From assembly GCA_017308575.1 (NCBI GenBank), contig JAFKEQ010000003.1:1240001-1304000 (forward strand): DNA of 64,000 nucleotides. Reading direction: 5' to 3'. The notes below the pieces were generated by a model. The model ran no database searches. It was not told where the DNA came from and saw only the letters and a list, made by a program, of their open reading frames with translations. Shown in pieces: positions 56,301 through 63,709 of this stretch. A program made the position numbers and the translations under genes. The stretch's first letter is position 1; the number at the start of each line of letters is the position of its first letter. Source of the stretch: Afipia sp. GTDB lineage: Bacteria; Pseudomonadota; Alphaproteobacteria; Rhizobiales; Xanthobacteraceae.

Positions 56301-58616
56301 GGGCGAAACATAAACAACGTCGAAATTCGCGGGATCGCCTTCGGCCACGTTCTTGTCGCTGAACAGCGGCTTGACGCCGATCATGTCGTCGCCGGGCGCG
56401 ACCGGAATGGTCAGCTTGCGCTCGACGGCGCGGCCGCCGCTTTCCACCATGCGCACGAAAACCTGCGCCTCCTGCGGACGGGTCGAGGACGGCGGCTTTG
56501 GCAGGCTGACCTTGAACGTCGCCTTGCCGTTGGCGTCGGCCTCGGGGAGGTTTTCCAGCGGCGTTCGCTCGTTGCTCTCATTCTCCTCATCCGCCACGCC
56601 GAACCTGTAACCGGCATAGCCCGGACGATCGGCTGCGGCGGAGACCAGCAGGTCGCCCTCGAGCGAAAGGCCTGCGGCAGGCGCGCCGTAGAGGAAGCGA
56701 CCATCCACTTCAAGTTCTGCAGGAACTTCAGATGAAATCTGCTTTGCCTTGGAATTCAAAGAGAATTCGATGCGATCCGCGATGTAATCCTCGACCATGA
56801 AGGTGGTTTCGCCGACCGACGGCGCTTTCGGATCGGTGAAGGCGCGGACCCGCCATGTCCCGGTCGGGACGGCGGAATTCAGCGGCAGGGTGAGACTGCG
56901 GCCGCCCGCGCCCTGATCCGGCACCACGGCGCGGCGGAATTCGACGCCGTCCGGTCGTTCGACCACCAGAGTCAGCGGCGCGCCGGTCACTCCGTTGCCC
57001 TGCCCGTCGCGCAGCAGCGCGGTGAGATACACCGTCTCGCCGGAGCGATAGACGCCGCGCTCGGCATAGACGAAGGCGTCGGGGCCTGCTGGCACCGTGC
57101 GCCCGGAGACGCCGCGATCGGTCAGATCGAAGGCATTCGATTTGAGACTGAGGAACGCGTAGTCGCCCTTGTCGCCTGAGACGGACAGCAGCGCCGGAGA
57201 CAGGCCGCCATCGCCGCGCGCCAGCCCCGCCTCGAACAGGACGTGGCCCGCGCTGTCGGTCTTGCGCGTGGCGAGGATCTCATTGCTGCGCGAGACCAGC
57301 CGGACCTCCGCGCCTGATGTCGGCGCGGTGGTCGCCAGCGAATTGACGAAGACGTGGATGCCGTCGTTGCCGGAATAGGCGGTCAGCCCGAGGTCGGAGA
57401 CGATGAACCACTGGGTCGCCAGCTGGTTTGAGTCGTCGTCACCGGAAGACCCCGGCCCCTTGGCGGCGGCGGTCATCACATAGATGCCCGGCTGCATGTC
57501 GCCCACGGCCTGATCGACCGGGAATGCCGTCACCACGTCGGCATTCAGCGTCGGCTGGGTGGCGACCTCGCCGCTCCAGACCTTGACGCCTTTCTCGTTG
57601 CCGAGGTCTGACAGTTCATAAGTCGAGAGGCTGCGCTGGAAGTCGCTGCCCAGCACCGAGTTGATCAGGTTGCGGTCACCGATCCGGAAGATGTTCACCG
57701 ACACCGCCGGCGTGTTGACGCTGACCAGCGGGATGCCCTTCTGGCCGGTGCGGGGCAGCACATAGGCGCGGCCCGTGAAGCGCACGAATGGCTTGCGATC
57801 GCGCACATAGATGTTGAACTCCGCCGACTTCGGCAGGGTTTCTTTCACCGTCGACGGCAGACCTGCGCGCAGATTGATGGTGTAACGCTCGCCATGCTTG
57901 AGGCCCTCGACGCAAAGCTGCCTGTCTTCCGACGTCAGCGCCGGACTGTCGGTGCCCGCCAGCGCCACGAAGGGATTGAAGTCCGCCCGCTTGGGCAGAT
58001 CCTCGGAGAACTGGAAACAGGCGCGCGGCGACGCCGAGTCAGAGTCCACGCTGTAGTCCAGCAGCCGGAAGCCCTGAGCATCGCGCAGCTTCTCGTAACT
58101 TCCGCGCACCTCCGCGACCTCTTTCTGGTCGAGGGAGAGACGCAACGCATCGAGCGCCGGACGCCAGAGTTTCCGCTCGGCCAGAGCATTGCCCAGAACC
58201 GCGAGGGCATCCGCCTCCTCGCCTGGATTGGCGGCGCGCTGGTAAGCGATATAGGCGGCCGTCGATGCGCGCTCATAGAACAGGGTCCGCTCCCGGTTGT
58301 CGGCGGGGCGGATCTGGAAAATGGTTTTCGCCAGCCGCAGCCAGTTACCGCTGTCCTCCGGCGCGACCGCCGTGGTCTGGCCGAGCAATGTCAGCGCGCC
58401 GCGCAGATCGCCACGCTTGAAGGCGGCGTCCGTGTCGGACTTCAGCGTCGCCGCCGTCTTGTTGATGATCCCCGCTTCGGTCTTGATCTGCGCCTCGAGC
58501 CGCACCCCGGCGTCGGCCAGATCGTCCCGCCTGAACGCCTTGTCCGCCGCACTGGCCGACGCAAGGCCGAGCGCCAGGGCGGCGCAAACCGAAAGGGCGC
58601 GAACCAGACCGATCAT
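53394..58616 (-). CDS. Bacterial alpha-2-macroglobulin family protein
   Basis: A 1740-residue secreted protease trap of the YfhM/ECAM type. From the ATG at 58616 there is a signal peptide (MIGLVRALSVCAALALGLAS), then many macroglobulin domains, including MG2-like segments such as RGVYRSGETVYLTALLRDGQ. The thioester motif CSEQ is at about C1290, within YPFGCSEQITSRAMPLLY, with an alpha-helical TED domain after it. The thioester would crosslink attacking proteases. It has the usual partner pbpC downstream (ATGA overlap), suggesting joint defence of periplasm and repair of breached wall. The signal shows no lipobox, so unlike E. coli YfhM it may be soluble in the periplasm. Confidence 0.94.
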   Translation of the reverse strand: MIGLVRALSVCAALALGLASASAADKAFRRDDLADAGVRLEAQIKTEAGIINKTAATLKSDTDAAFKRGDLRGALTLLGQTTAVAPEDSGNWLRLAKTIFQIRPADNRERTLFYERASTAAYIAYQRAANPGEEADALAVLGNALAERKLWRPALDALRLSLDQKEVAEVRGSYEKLRDAQGFRLLDYSVDSDSASPRACFQFSEDLPKRADFNPFVALAGTDSPALTSEDRQLCVEGLKHGERYTINLRAGLPSTVKETLPKSAEFNIYVRDRKPFVRFTGRAYVLPRTGQKGIPLVSVNTPAVSVNIFRIGDRNLINSVLGSDFQRSLSTYELSDLGNEKGVKVWSGEVATQPTLNADVVTAFPVDQAVGDMQPGIYVMTAAAKGPGSSGDDDSNQLATQWFIVSDLGLTAYSGNDGIHVFVNSLATTAPTSGAEVRLVSRSNEILATRKTDSAGHVLFEAGLARGDGGLSPALLSVSGDKGDYAFLSLKSNAFDLTDRGVSGRTVPAGPDAFVYAERGVYRSGETVYLTALLRDGQGNGVTGAPLTLVVERPDGVEFRRAVVPDQGAGGRSLTLPLNSAVPTGTWRVRAFTDPKAPSVGETTFMVEDYIADRIEFSLNSKAKQISSEVPAELEVDGRFLYGAPAAGLSLEGDLLVSAAADRPGYAGYRFGVADEENESNERTPLENLPEADANGKATFKVSLPKPPSSTRPQEAQVFVRMVESGGRAVERKLTIPVAPGDDMIGVKPLFSDKNVAEGDPANFDVVYVSPDGKSLARSGLRYELLKLESRYQWYRQGSSWEYEPVKSTKRVADGDVTVAADKPARIQVAPQPGRYRLDVKSTDNDGPITSVQFDVGWYSDGSADTPDLLETSIDKPEYKSGDTMVVSVNARTAGKLTINVLGDRLLTTQSADVKEGQTKVNIAIGKDWGTGAYVVATLRRPLDTAAGRMPGRAIGLKWFGIDKSERTLKVSLAPPALVRPGTALKLPVKIEGLNRGEDAKIVVAAVDVGILNLTNYKPPAPDDYYLGQRRMTSEIRDLYGQLIDGMQGTRGQIRTGGDSAGAELQGSPPTQKPLALYSGIVTVGANGTAEVTFDIPEFAGTARVMAVAWTATKVGRANTDVTVRDPVVLTATLPRFLLNGDRGTMTMDLDNVEGAAGDYVISVKTTGPVKLTGNPATTMRLAAKQRSTVALALDASGGAGAAVLDVDIKGPNGLTLARHYDLNVKPATQILARRSIRTLAKGESLTLTSDMFSDLVQGTGGVQLSVGLSTALDAATILKALDRYPFGCSEQITSRAMPLLYVNDLAAENHLALDAAVDQRIKDAIDRLLARQGSNGSFGLWSAGGDDAWLDAYVTDFLTRAREKGFAVPDILFRTALDRIRNSVVNADEPEKDGGRDLAYGLYVLAKNGTAPIGDLRYLADTKLNNIATPIAKAQLAAALALVGDRARAERVYAAAVNSLAPKPALEFGRSDYGSQLRDAAALVSLASEGSAPKQTISLAVERVEAARGLTPYTSTQENAWMVLASRALAKEASSLAVTINGEVAKNAVYRNYRSTDVAAKPITITNTGEVPVQAVVSVTGAPITPEPAVANGFKIERNYFTLDGKPADVSKAKQNDRFAVVLKITEAKPEYGHIMVADYLPAGLEIDNPKLVSSGDSGTLDWIEDGEDPENTEFRDDRFSASIERASDDKAVFTVAYIVRAVSPGKYVLPQAYVEDMYNPSRYGRTGTGTVEVAKAK

Positions 58617-58998
58617 AGTGAAGCTCCCTGCCGACGGACACAGGCCGTCTTGAAATACAGACAATGCGCGAATCGTGACGGACTCATGGTCGTATCGATA
58701 ACCGCTCGAAATATTCCGCGCGATGGCGTCGAGCCGATCGGTGCGTGATCACGCACCGGGCCATGACACCGGCATCAGAATTTTAGGTCGGGACGCGTCA
58801 GGGACGCCAGACTTTTGACTCGCCTCCGCTGATGTGTCGCGGCGCGCCTTTGAAAGGTTCAAAGCGTTTCGCGAACGGAAGCGGCTTTTTCAGCACCAGC
58901 ACCCGGTGAGGACTTCGGTGACTTCGCGGCGAATTCAGACGGATCGCTGTTTCGCACGTGTTGATGCGAACGTCGCGCACCGATGAAAGGAATGGAGA
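58617..58998. other. Gap upstream of the alpha-2-macroglobulin gene
   Basis: A 382-base stretch between the macroglobulin gene and tRNA-Arg with no convincing gene. It contains a perfect 20-base palindrome at 58739-58758 and presumably the promoter of the macroglobulin-pbpC operon. Confidence 0.5.
58739..58758. promoter_or_regulatory. Perfect 20-base palindrome upstream of the macroglobulin operon
   Basis: The half site CGGTGCGTGA is followed at once by its exact reverse complement TCACGCACCG. It has no spacer and lies about 122 bases upstream of the macroglobulin ATG. The symmetry fits a dimeric repressor or activator site. With no T-run and no gene end nearby, a terminator is less likely. 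I cannot assign a regulator. Confidence 0.45.
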
Positions 58999-59075
58999 TG
59001 GCGATCCCAGCAGGATTCGAACCTGCAACCCGCGGAGTAGAAATCCGCTACTCTATCCAGTTGAGCTATGGGACC
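58999..59075 (-). tRNA. tRNA-Arg (TCT)
   Basis: A 77-base cloverleaf on the minus strand. The acceptor stem GGTCCCA pairs with TGGGATC (one mismatch-tolerant wobble), G73 is followed by encoded CCA, the anticodon stem GCGGA/TCCGC closes the loop TTTCTAC with anticodon TCT, and the T arm is GCAGGTTCGAATCCTGC. It decodes AGA/AGG arginine codons. Confidence 0.95.
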
Positions 59076-59398
59076 GTCTAAGAGCCTGAAATCAAACGGG
59101 ATCGTTCTATATTGTTTGGGTTAAAAAAAGAACGGCAATTTTCCGCTTTGGCCGCGCATGCCGGGTTGCCGTCTGACGCGATTCCGTGCCCCGCGATCCG
59201 ATGAAGGCTTGAACGGCTCGTGTCCTTCTCGCTTAAAATCCGACGCAATTCCTGCGTCAGTGTTTAGCGCTTTGCATCTAGCCTTCGACCGGCGATTTAT
59301 TCCCCGGGCCCGGCAGACGCGCGGTCCGCAAGAATTGCAGTTCGCGCCGATCGCAAGCGACGTCGCCGCAGGTGGGCAAAGCAACCAAAAGGTTCGCC
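59076..59398. other. Gap between tRNA-Arg and a small membrane gene
   Basis: 323 bases without a convincing gene, repeat or hairpin. It should carry the tRNA-Arg promoter (minus strand) and the promoter of the small gene at 59399. Confidence 0.45.
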
Positions 59399-59584
59399 AT
59401 GTACGTTGTCTCCGGTCTTCTTGTCATTTTGTCCGGCCTGTTTTACGCGGCCGACCAAGGCCAGCTCGGCCGCATCGGAAGCACCATGTGTACTTACGGC
59501 GATGCTTTCTGCCGCCATCCGGTTTACGTACTGGTCGGGGCCGGCCTCGCCGCCCTGTGGGGCGCTTTCGTCAGCGTCCGTTAG
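59399..59584 (+). CDS. Small membrane protein of unknown function (61 residues)
   Basis: From the ATG at 59399 (MYVVSGLLVILSGLFYAADQ) the product has two hydrophobic segments, residues 2-17 and 43-58 (PVYVLVGAGLAALWGAFVSV). A short loop between them contains two cysteines (STMCTYGDAFCRHP) that could form a disulfide in the periplasm. AAAAGG about 8 bases upstream supports this start over a GTG at 59372. I do not recognise the family. Confidence 0.68.
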   Translation: MYVVSGLLVILSGLFYAADQGQLGRIGSTMCTYGDAFCRHPVYVLVGAGLAALWGAFVSVR

Positions 59585-59718
59585 CCGCCGCAGGCTCGCA
59601 CCCTTCCGGCCGGGATCTCCCGCGATTTTTTCTCGCATAAAAATACCGGCGGAGCCCTGACACGCCGGAAAACCTGCTACAAGGCGCGGCATCAACATCA
59701 CGCCACAGAAAGAGAGAG

Positions 59719-60060
59719 ATGGGTTTCAAGGAACCAAGTTTTGCGGACCGCGCTGCCGCTGCGCGGAACGCCAGAAAGAGCATCGTCGAAAAGTTCAAGT
59801 CGCAGCCGGCTGCTGACGATCCCGCCGTCCTGAAGCGCGCCGCCGAGCGGCAGGCGCAGGCCGCTGCGCGCGAAGAAGGCAAGAAACGCCGCGAGGCCGA
59901 AAAGGCCGAACGGCTGGCGCGCGAAGCCGAGCTTGCCGAACAGGCCCAGGCGGAAGCCCTCCGGCTTCAGGCCGAAAAGGAAGCCGCCGAGGTCGATCTG
60001 AAGGCCAAGCAGAAAGCGGCGCGCGACGCACGCTATGCCGCACGCAAAGCCCGCAAGTAA
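59719..60060 (+). CDS. DUF6481-type charged coiled-coil protein
   Basis: A 113-residue, highly charged, alanine-rich protein predicted to be one long helix: a conserved-looking start (MGFKEPSFADRAAAARNARK) followed by RREAEKAERLAREAELAEQA and a basic C terminus (AARDARYAARKARK). It matches my memory of DUF6481 proteins of alphaproteobacteria, which have no known function. AAGAGAG precedes the ATG. It is followed by a strong hairpin shared with the convergent MxKDx gene. Confidence 0.75.
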   Translation: MGFKEPSFADRAAAARNARKSIVEKFKSQPAADDPAVLKRAAERQAQAAAREEGKKRREAEKAERLAREAELAEQAQAEALRLQAEKEAAEVDLKAKQKAARDARYAARKARK

Positions 60061-60093
60061 GTCAGACCGCAGCGACGTATCATCCAAATAAAG

Positions 60094-60118
60094 CGGGAGC
60101 CTGCCCGGCAGGCTCCCG
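60094..60118. terminator. Bidirectional hairpin between convergent small genes
   Basis: A perfect 12-bp inverted repeat (CGGGAGCCTGCC and GGCAGGCTCCCG, one base between) lies 33 bases after the DUF6481 stop and 25 bases after the MxKDx stop. On the minus strand it is followed by CTTTATTTGG. It probably terminates both genes. Confidence 0.7.
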
Positions 60119-60143
60119 GATCGATAAATAAGGACGGGATGAA

Positions 60144-60368
60144 TTACTTCTTCATCTCGTCCTTTTTCATGCCGTCGCTCTTCTTCATCATGCCGTCCTT
60201 CTTCATCCCGTCGTGACCCATGGAGTCTTTCTTCATGGCGTCCTTCGACATGCTGTCTTCCTTCTTCATGCCGTCCTTGGACATCTTGTCCTGAGCGAAA
60301 GCCGCCGGGGCGGAAACCAGGCCGAAAGACAGAACGGCTGCGAAAGCGATGGGGGCAATGCGTGCCAT
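60144..60368 (-). CDS. MxKDx pentapeptide-repeat secreted protein
   Basis: A 74-residue protein with a signal peptide (IAPIAFAAVLSFGLVSAPAA, cleavage after AFA-Q) and a mature part made of degenerate pentapeptides: MSKDG, MKKED, MSKDA, MKKDS, MGHDG, MKKDG, MKKSDG and MKKDE. This matches the pentapeptide MxKDx repeat family, of unknown function and strongly Met/Lys/Asp-rich. Start choice is settled by AGAGG 9 bases before the ATG at 60368; an ATG at 60377 would abut that site. The methionines could bind Cu(I) or scavenge oxidants, but this is conjecture. Confidence 0.85.
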   Translation of the reverse strand: MARIAPIAFAAVLSFGLVSAPAAFAQDKMSKDGMKKEDSMSKDAMKKDSMGHDGMKKDGMMKKSDGMKKDEMKK

Positions 60369-60656
60369 GGGAGTCATCCTCTGAAACTGTTGCAAGATGC
60401 GACGAAGGTCGCTTCGACAGGTTCGGAGCAAGGCCGCGGTTGTTACACGGACCCGATGTATATTTTTCGCGTCCGCGATATTTCGGAACCCCATCGCATG
60501 CCGGCCGGGCCAAAAGTATAGGTGGGTTGTTGCGCTTGTGCGTCGCAGCAAAGGTAGCAATGTTCGCAGAGCTAAGTCACAATGCGCGCCGACGATCATC
60601 ACCTGACCGGCGCTACGCCGCTGATCAACAATAAAAAACGCCAAAGGGAGAGACCC

Positions 60657-61673
60657 ATGATGCTGACACGACGTCATCTTCTCGCAACGACCCTCGCCGC
60701 ACCCGCCATTCTTCGCTTCGGTCCCGCGCAGGCTGCGACCACGCTGAAAATCTCGCACCAGTTTCCCGGCGGCACGATCGACAAGGGCGACTTCCGCGAC
60801 CGGCTGACGCGTGTGTTCGCGGCCGAGATCACCAAGCGCAGCGGCGGCGAACTGACCGCCGAGGTCTATCCGGGCTCCTCGCTGATAAAGACCAACGCCC
60901 AGTTCTCCGCCATGCGGAAGGGCGCGCTGGACATGAGCCTCTATCCGCTTCCCTATGCGGGCGGCGAATTGCCTGAAACCAACATCGGCCTGATGCCCGG
61001 ACTCGTGTCGAGCTACGATCAGGGCCTCGCCTGGAAGAACAAGCCGGTCGGCAAGGCGCTCACCGACTTCCTGGCCGACAAGGGCATCATGCTTATCACC
61101 TGGGTCTGGCAGGCGGGCGGCGTCGCCAGCCGGTCACGCCCGCTGGTGTCGCCGGAAGACGCCAAGGGCCTGAAGGTGCGCGGCGGCTCGCGTGAAATGG
61201 ACATGGTGCTGCAGACCGCCGGCGCGGCCGTGCTGTCGGTGCCGTCGAACGAAATCTACGCGGCGATGCAGACCGGCGCCTGCGACGCGGGCATCACCTC
61301 CTCCACCAGCCTGATCTCGTTCCGCCTCGAAGAGGTCGCCAAGCATCTCACGTCCGGCGCAGGCCAGTCCTACTGGTTCATGCTCGAGCCGCTGATGATG
61401 TCGAAGGCGATCTTCGACAAGCTGCCGAAGAAACAGCAGGACATCATCCTCACGGTCGGCGCGGAGATGGAAGCGTTCGGCCGCAAGGGTGCGCAGGACG
61501 ATGACGTCGAGGTCACCAAGGTCTACGAAAAGGCCGGAGCCAAGGTGAGCGCTCTCGATGCCGCGACCGTCGGCAAGTGGCGCGACATCGCCCGCGACAC
61601 CGCGTGGAAGGACTATTCCGCAAAGAGCGCCAACTGCGCCAATCTGATGAAGCTCGCATCCGACGTTGCATGA
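60657..61673 (+). CDS. TRAP transporter substrate-binding protein DctP
   Basis: A 338-residue periplasmic binding protein of the DctP family. A signal sequence with twin arginines (MMLTRRHLLATTLAAPAILR) is followed by TTLKISHQFPGG, RSGGELTAEVYPGSSL, FSAMRKGALDMSLYPL and GLKVRGGSREMDMVLQTAGA, which contains the conserved arginine that salt-bridges carboxylate ligands. The ligand is thus probably an organic acid. GGGAGAG before the ATG at 60657 fixes the start. The stop overlaps the next gene as ATGA. Confidence 0.93.
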   Translation: MMLTRRHLLATTLAAPAILRFGPAQAATTLKISHQFPGGTIDKGDFRDRLTRVFAAEITKRSGGELTAEVYPGSSLIKTNAQFSAMRKGALDMSLYPLPYAGGELPETNIGLMPGLVSSYDQGLAWKNKPVGKALTDFLADKGIMLITWVWQAGGVASRSRPLVSPEDAKGLKVRGGSREMDMVLQTAGAAVLSVPSNEIYAAMQTGACDAGITSSTSLISFRLEEVAKHLTSGAGQSYWFMLEPLMMSKAIFDKLPKKQQDIILTVGAEMEAFGRKGAQDDDVEVTKVYEKAGAKVSALDAATVGKWRDIARDTAWKDYSAKSANCANLMKLASDVA

Positions 61674-62239
61674 TGCACGGCTCTCTTGAAGATCAGCGCG
61701 AGCTGGTCGGCCCGGCCTCGAACAATGCGCTCCTGGCCGGGCTTACGCGTGCGCTCGCCCTCTGCAATCGCATCATCGTCGTTCTTGCAGCGATGGCGCT
61801 CGTCCTCGCGTGCCTCATCCTGAGCTACAGCGTGCTGACCCGCACGCTGTTCCACTCGCCGACCTACTGGCAGGACGAGGCCGCAGTGTTCCTGCTGGTC
61901 GGCGCAACCTTCCTGACGGCGCCCTTCGTGCAAAGCCTGCGCGGCCATATCGGTATCGAGGCCTTTGTCGGCCTGCTGTCTCCGGCCATGAACCGGCTGC
62001 GTCTGTTGCTGGTGGACGTCGCGAGCCTGGCGTTCTGTGCCTTCTTCTGCTGGAAGTCATGGACGCTCATGCACGAAGCCTGGGTGGATGGGCAGGTGTC
62101 CAATTCGATGTGGAGTCCGCCGCTCGCCATTCCCTATGGCTTGATGGCGGCCGGCATGACGCTGCTCTGTGTCCAGATCCTGCTTCAAATTCTGACGTCT
62201 TTCGGCAAGTCTTCTCGCGACAAGGCCTCACGTTCATGA
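61670..62239 (+). CDS. TRAP transporter small membrane subunit DctQ
   Basis: A 189-residue four-helix protein of the DctQ family: ALCNRIIVVLAAMALVLACL, a conserved YWQDEAAVFLLVGATF segment, GHIGIEAFVGLLS, and a final helix PYGLMAAGMTLLCVQILLQI. It pairs with DctM in the sodium-driven transporter. The ATG at 61670 overlaps the DctP stop and its own stop overlaps DctM, both as ATGA. The C-terminal tail is short and basic. Confidence 0.93.
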   Translation: MMHGSLEDQRELVGPASNNALLAGLTRALALCNRIIVVLAAMALVLACLILSYSVLTRTLFHSPTYWQDEAAVFLLVGATFLTAPFVQSLRGHIGIEAFVGLLSPAMNRLRLLLVDVASLAFCAFFCWKSWTLMHEAWVDGQVSNSMWSPPLAIPYGLMAAGMTLLCVQILLQILTSFGKSSRDKASRS

Positions 62240-63594
62240 CCGTTCTGGGTATTGGCATCAGCTATGGGCTCGCCACCCTGGTTGCGATGTTTTCCGGCAT
62301 GCCGATCGCGTTCGCGCTGGGCGCCGTCGCTGTCGTCTTCATGGCGATCTACATGCCGTCCGCCTCGCTCGATACGGTGACGCAGAACGTCTACGAGGAA
62401 ATGGCATCGATCACCCTGCTCTCGATTCCGCTGTTCATCCTCAAGGGCGCAGCGATCGGCAAATCCCGCGCGGGACAGGATCTCTATTCGGCGCTGCATG
62501 CGTGGCTGCACAAGGTGCCCGGCGGGCTCGGCGTCGCCAACGTGTTCGCCTGCGCGCTGTTTGCCGCGATGGCGGGCTCGTCGCCCGCAACCTGTTCGGC
62601 CATCGGCTCGGCGGGCATTCCCGAAATGCGCAAGCGCGGCTATTCCGGCGGCTTCGCCGCGGGCATCATCGCCGCGGGCGGTACGCTCGGCATCCTGCTG
62701 CCGCCATCGATCACCATGATCCTGTTCGCGGTCGCCGCCGAGAAATCGCTGGGACGCCTGTTTCTCGCGGGCATCGGTCCCGGCCTTTTGCTGGTCACGC
62801 TGTTCGGCCTCTATGCGGTGGTTCGCTTCCGCAAGGAATACGCCGCCGCCAAGGTGGCCTACGAGGCAACCGGCAAGGACTCGCCCATTCTGGCGCACGA
62901 CGAATTCACCATGGCGGAGCGCTTCAGCGCGCTGCCGCGCGTGCTGCCGTTCATCATCCTGCTGACCGGCGTGATGATCGCGCTGTACGGCGGCTATGCC
63001 ACGCCATCGGAAACGGCGGGCCTCGGCGGCCTGCTGGCATTGCTCTTGATCGCGCTGATCTACGGCGTCTGGAAACCGGGCGATCTGTCGCCGATCCTGA
63101 CGTCGACCATCAAGGAATCCACCATGCTGATGATGATCATCGGCATGTCGCTGCTTTATTCCTACGTCATGAGCTATCTGACGATCTCGCAGTCGGCGGC
63201 CAACGCCATTGTCGCGATGCAGTTGCCGAAGTGGGAACTGCTGGCGGCGATCCTTGGCATGGTGATCGTGCTCGGCTTCTTCCTGCCGCCGGTGTCCATC
63301 ATCCTGATGACCGCGCCGATCATCCTGCCGCCGCTGCGCGCAGCAGGATTCGATATCATCTGGTTCGGCGTGGTGATGACCATCGTGATGGAGATGGGGC
63401 TGATTCACCCGCCGGTCGGGCTGAACATCTTCGTCATCCGCAACGTCGCACCCGACATCCCGCTCTCGGAGGTGATCTGGGGCACGCTGCCCTTCGTGCT
63501 GCTGATGGGCTTGGCCGTGCTGCTGATGTGCTTCTTCCCCGGCATCTCGACCTGGTTGCCGGATCTGGTGATGGGGCCGGAGTCGATCAGGTAA
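62236..63594 (+). CDS. TRAP transporter large membrane subunit DctM
   Basis: A 452-residue transporter with about twelve helices of the DctM/IT family. The segment ITLLSIPLFILKGAAIGKS, the sodium-site-like ATCSAIGSAGIPEMRKRGYS and the LPPSITMILFAVAAE region are typical. It moves the solute delivered by DctP with sodium. The ATG at 62236 overlaps the DctQ stop, so dctPQM is a fully coupled operon. A palindromic repeat starts 7 bases after the stop. Confidence 0.94.
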   Translation: MTVLGIGISYGLATLVAMFSGMPIAFALGAVAVVFMAIYMPSASLDTVTQNVYEEMASITLLSIPLFILKGAAIGKSRAGQDLYSALHAWLHKVPGGLGVANVFACALFAAMAGSSPATCSAIGSAGIPEMRKRGYSGGFAAGIIAAGGTLGILLPPSITMILFAVAAEKSLGRLFLAGIGPGLLLVTLFGLYAVVRFRKEYAAAKVAYEATGKDSPILAHDEFTMAERFSALPRVLPFIILLTGVMIALYGGYATPSETAGLGGLLALLLIALIYGVWKPGDLSPILTSTIKESTMLMMIIGMSLLYSYVMSYLTISQSAANAIVAMQLPKWELLAAILGMVIVLGFFLPPVSIILMTAPIILPPLRAAGFDIIWFGVVMTIVMEMGLIHPPVGLNIFVIRNVAPDIPLSEVIWGTLPFVLLMGLAVLLMCFFPGISTWLPDLVMGPESIR

Positions 63595-63601
63595 AAGACC
63601 G

Positions 63602-63684
63602 CGTCATTGCGAGGAGCACTTGCGACGAAGCAATCCATCTTTTTAATTCAAGGAATGGATTGCTTCGCTTCGCTCGCAATGACG
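63602..63684. repeat. Palindromic repeat element, CGTCATTGCGAG family (copy 3)
   Basis: About 83 bases between the convergent dctM and HMG-CoA lyase genes. The ends CGTCATTGCGAG and CTCGCAATGACG are exact reverse complements, with an inner GAAGCAATCCAT/ATGGATTGCTTC pair. Probably a shared terminator hairpin, like the copy at 41237-41314. Confidence 0.88.
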
Positions 63685-63709
63685 GCTGAGCGCCACGAGT
63701 TCGAAAAAG

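Noticed and set aside
60378..60758. Long N-terminal extension of the MxKDx protein
   Set aside because: A signal peptide and a well-placed ribosome site mark the start at 60368; the upstream codons have no family character.
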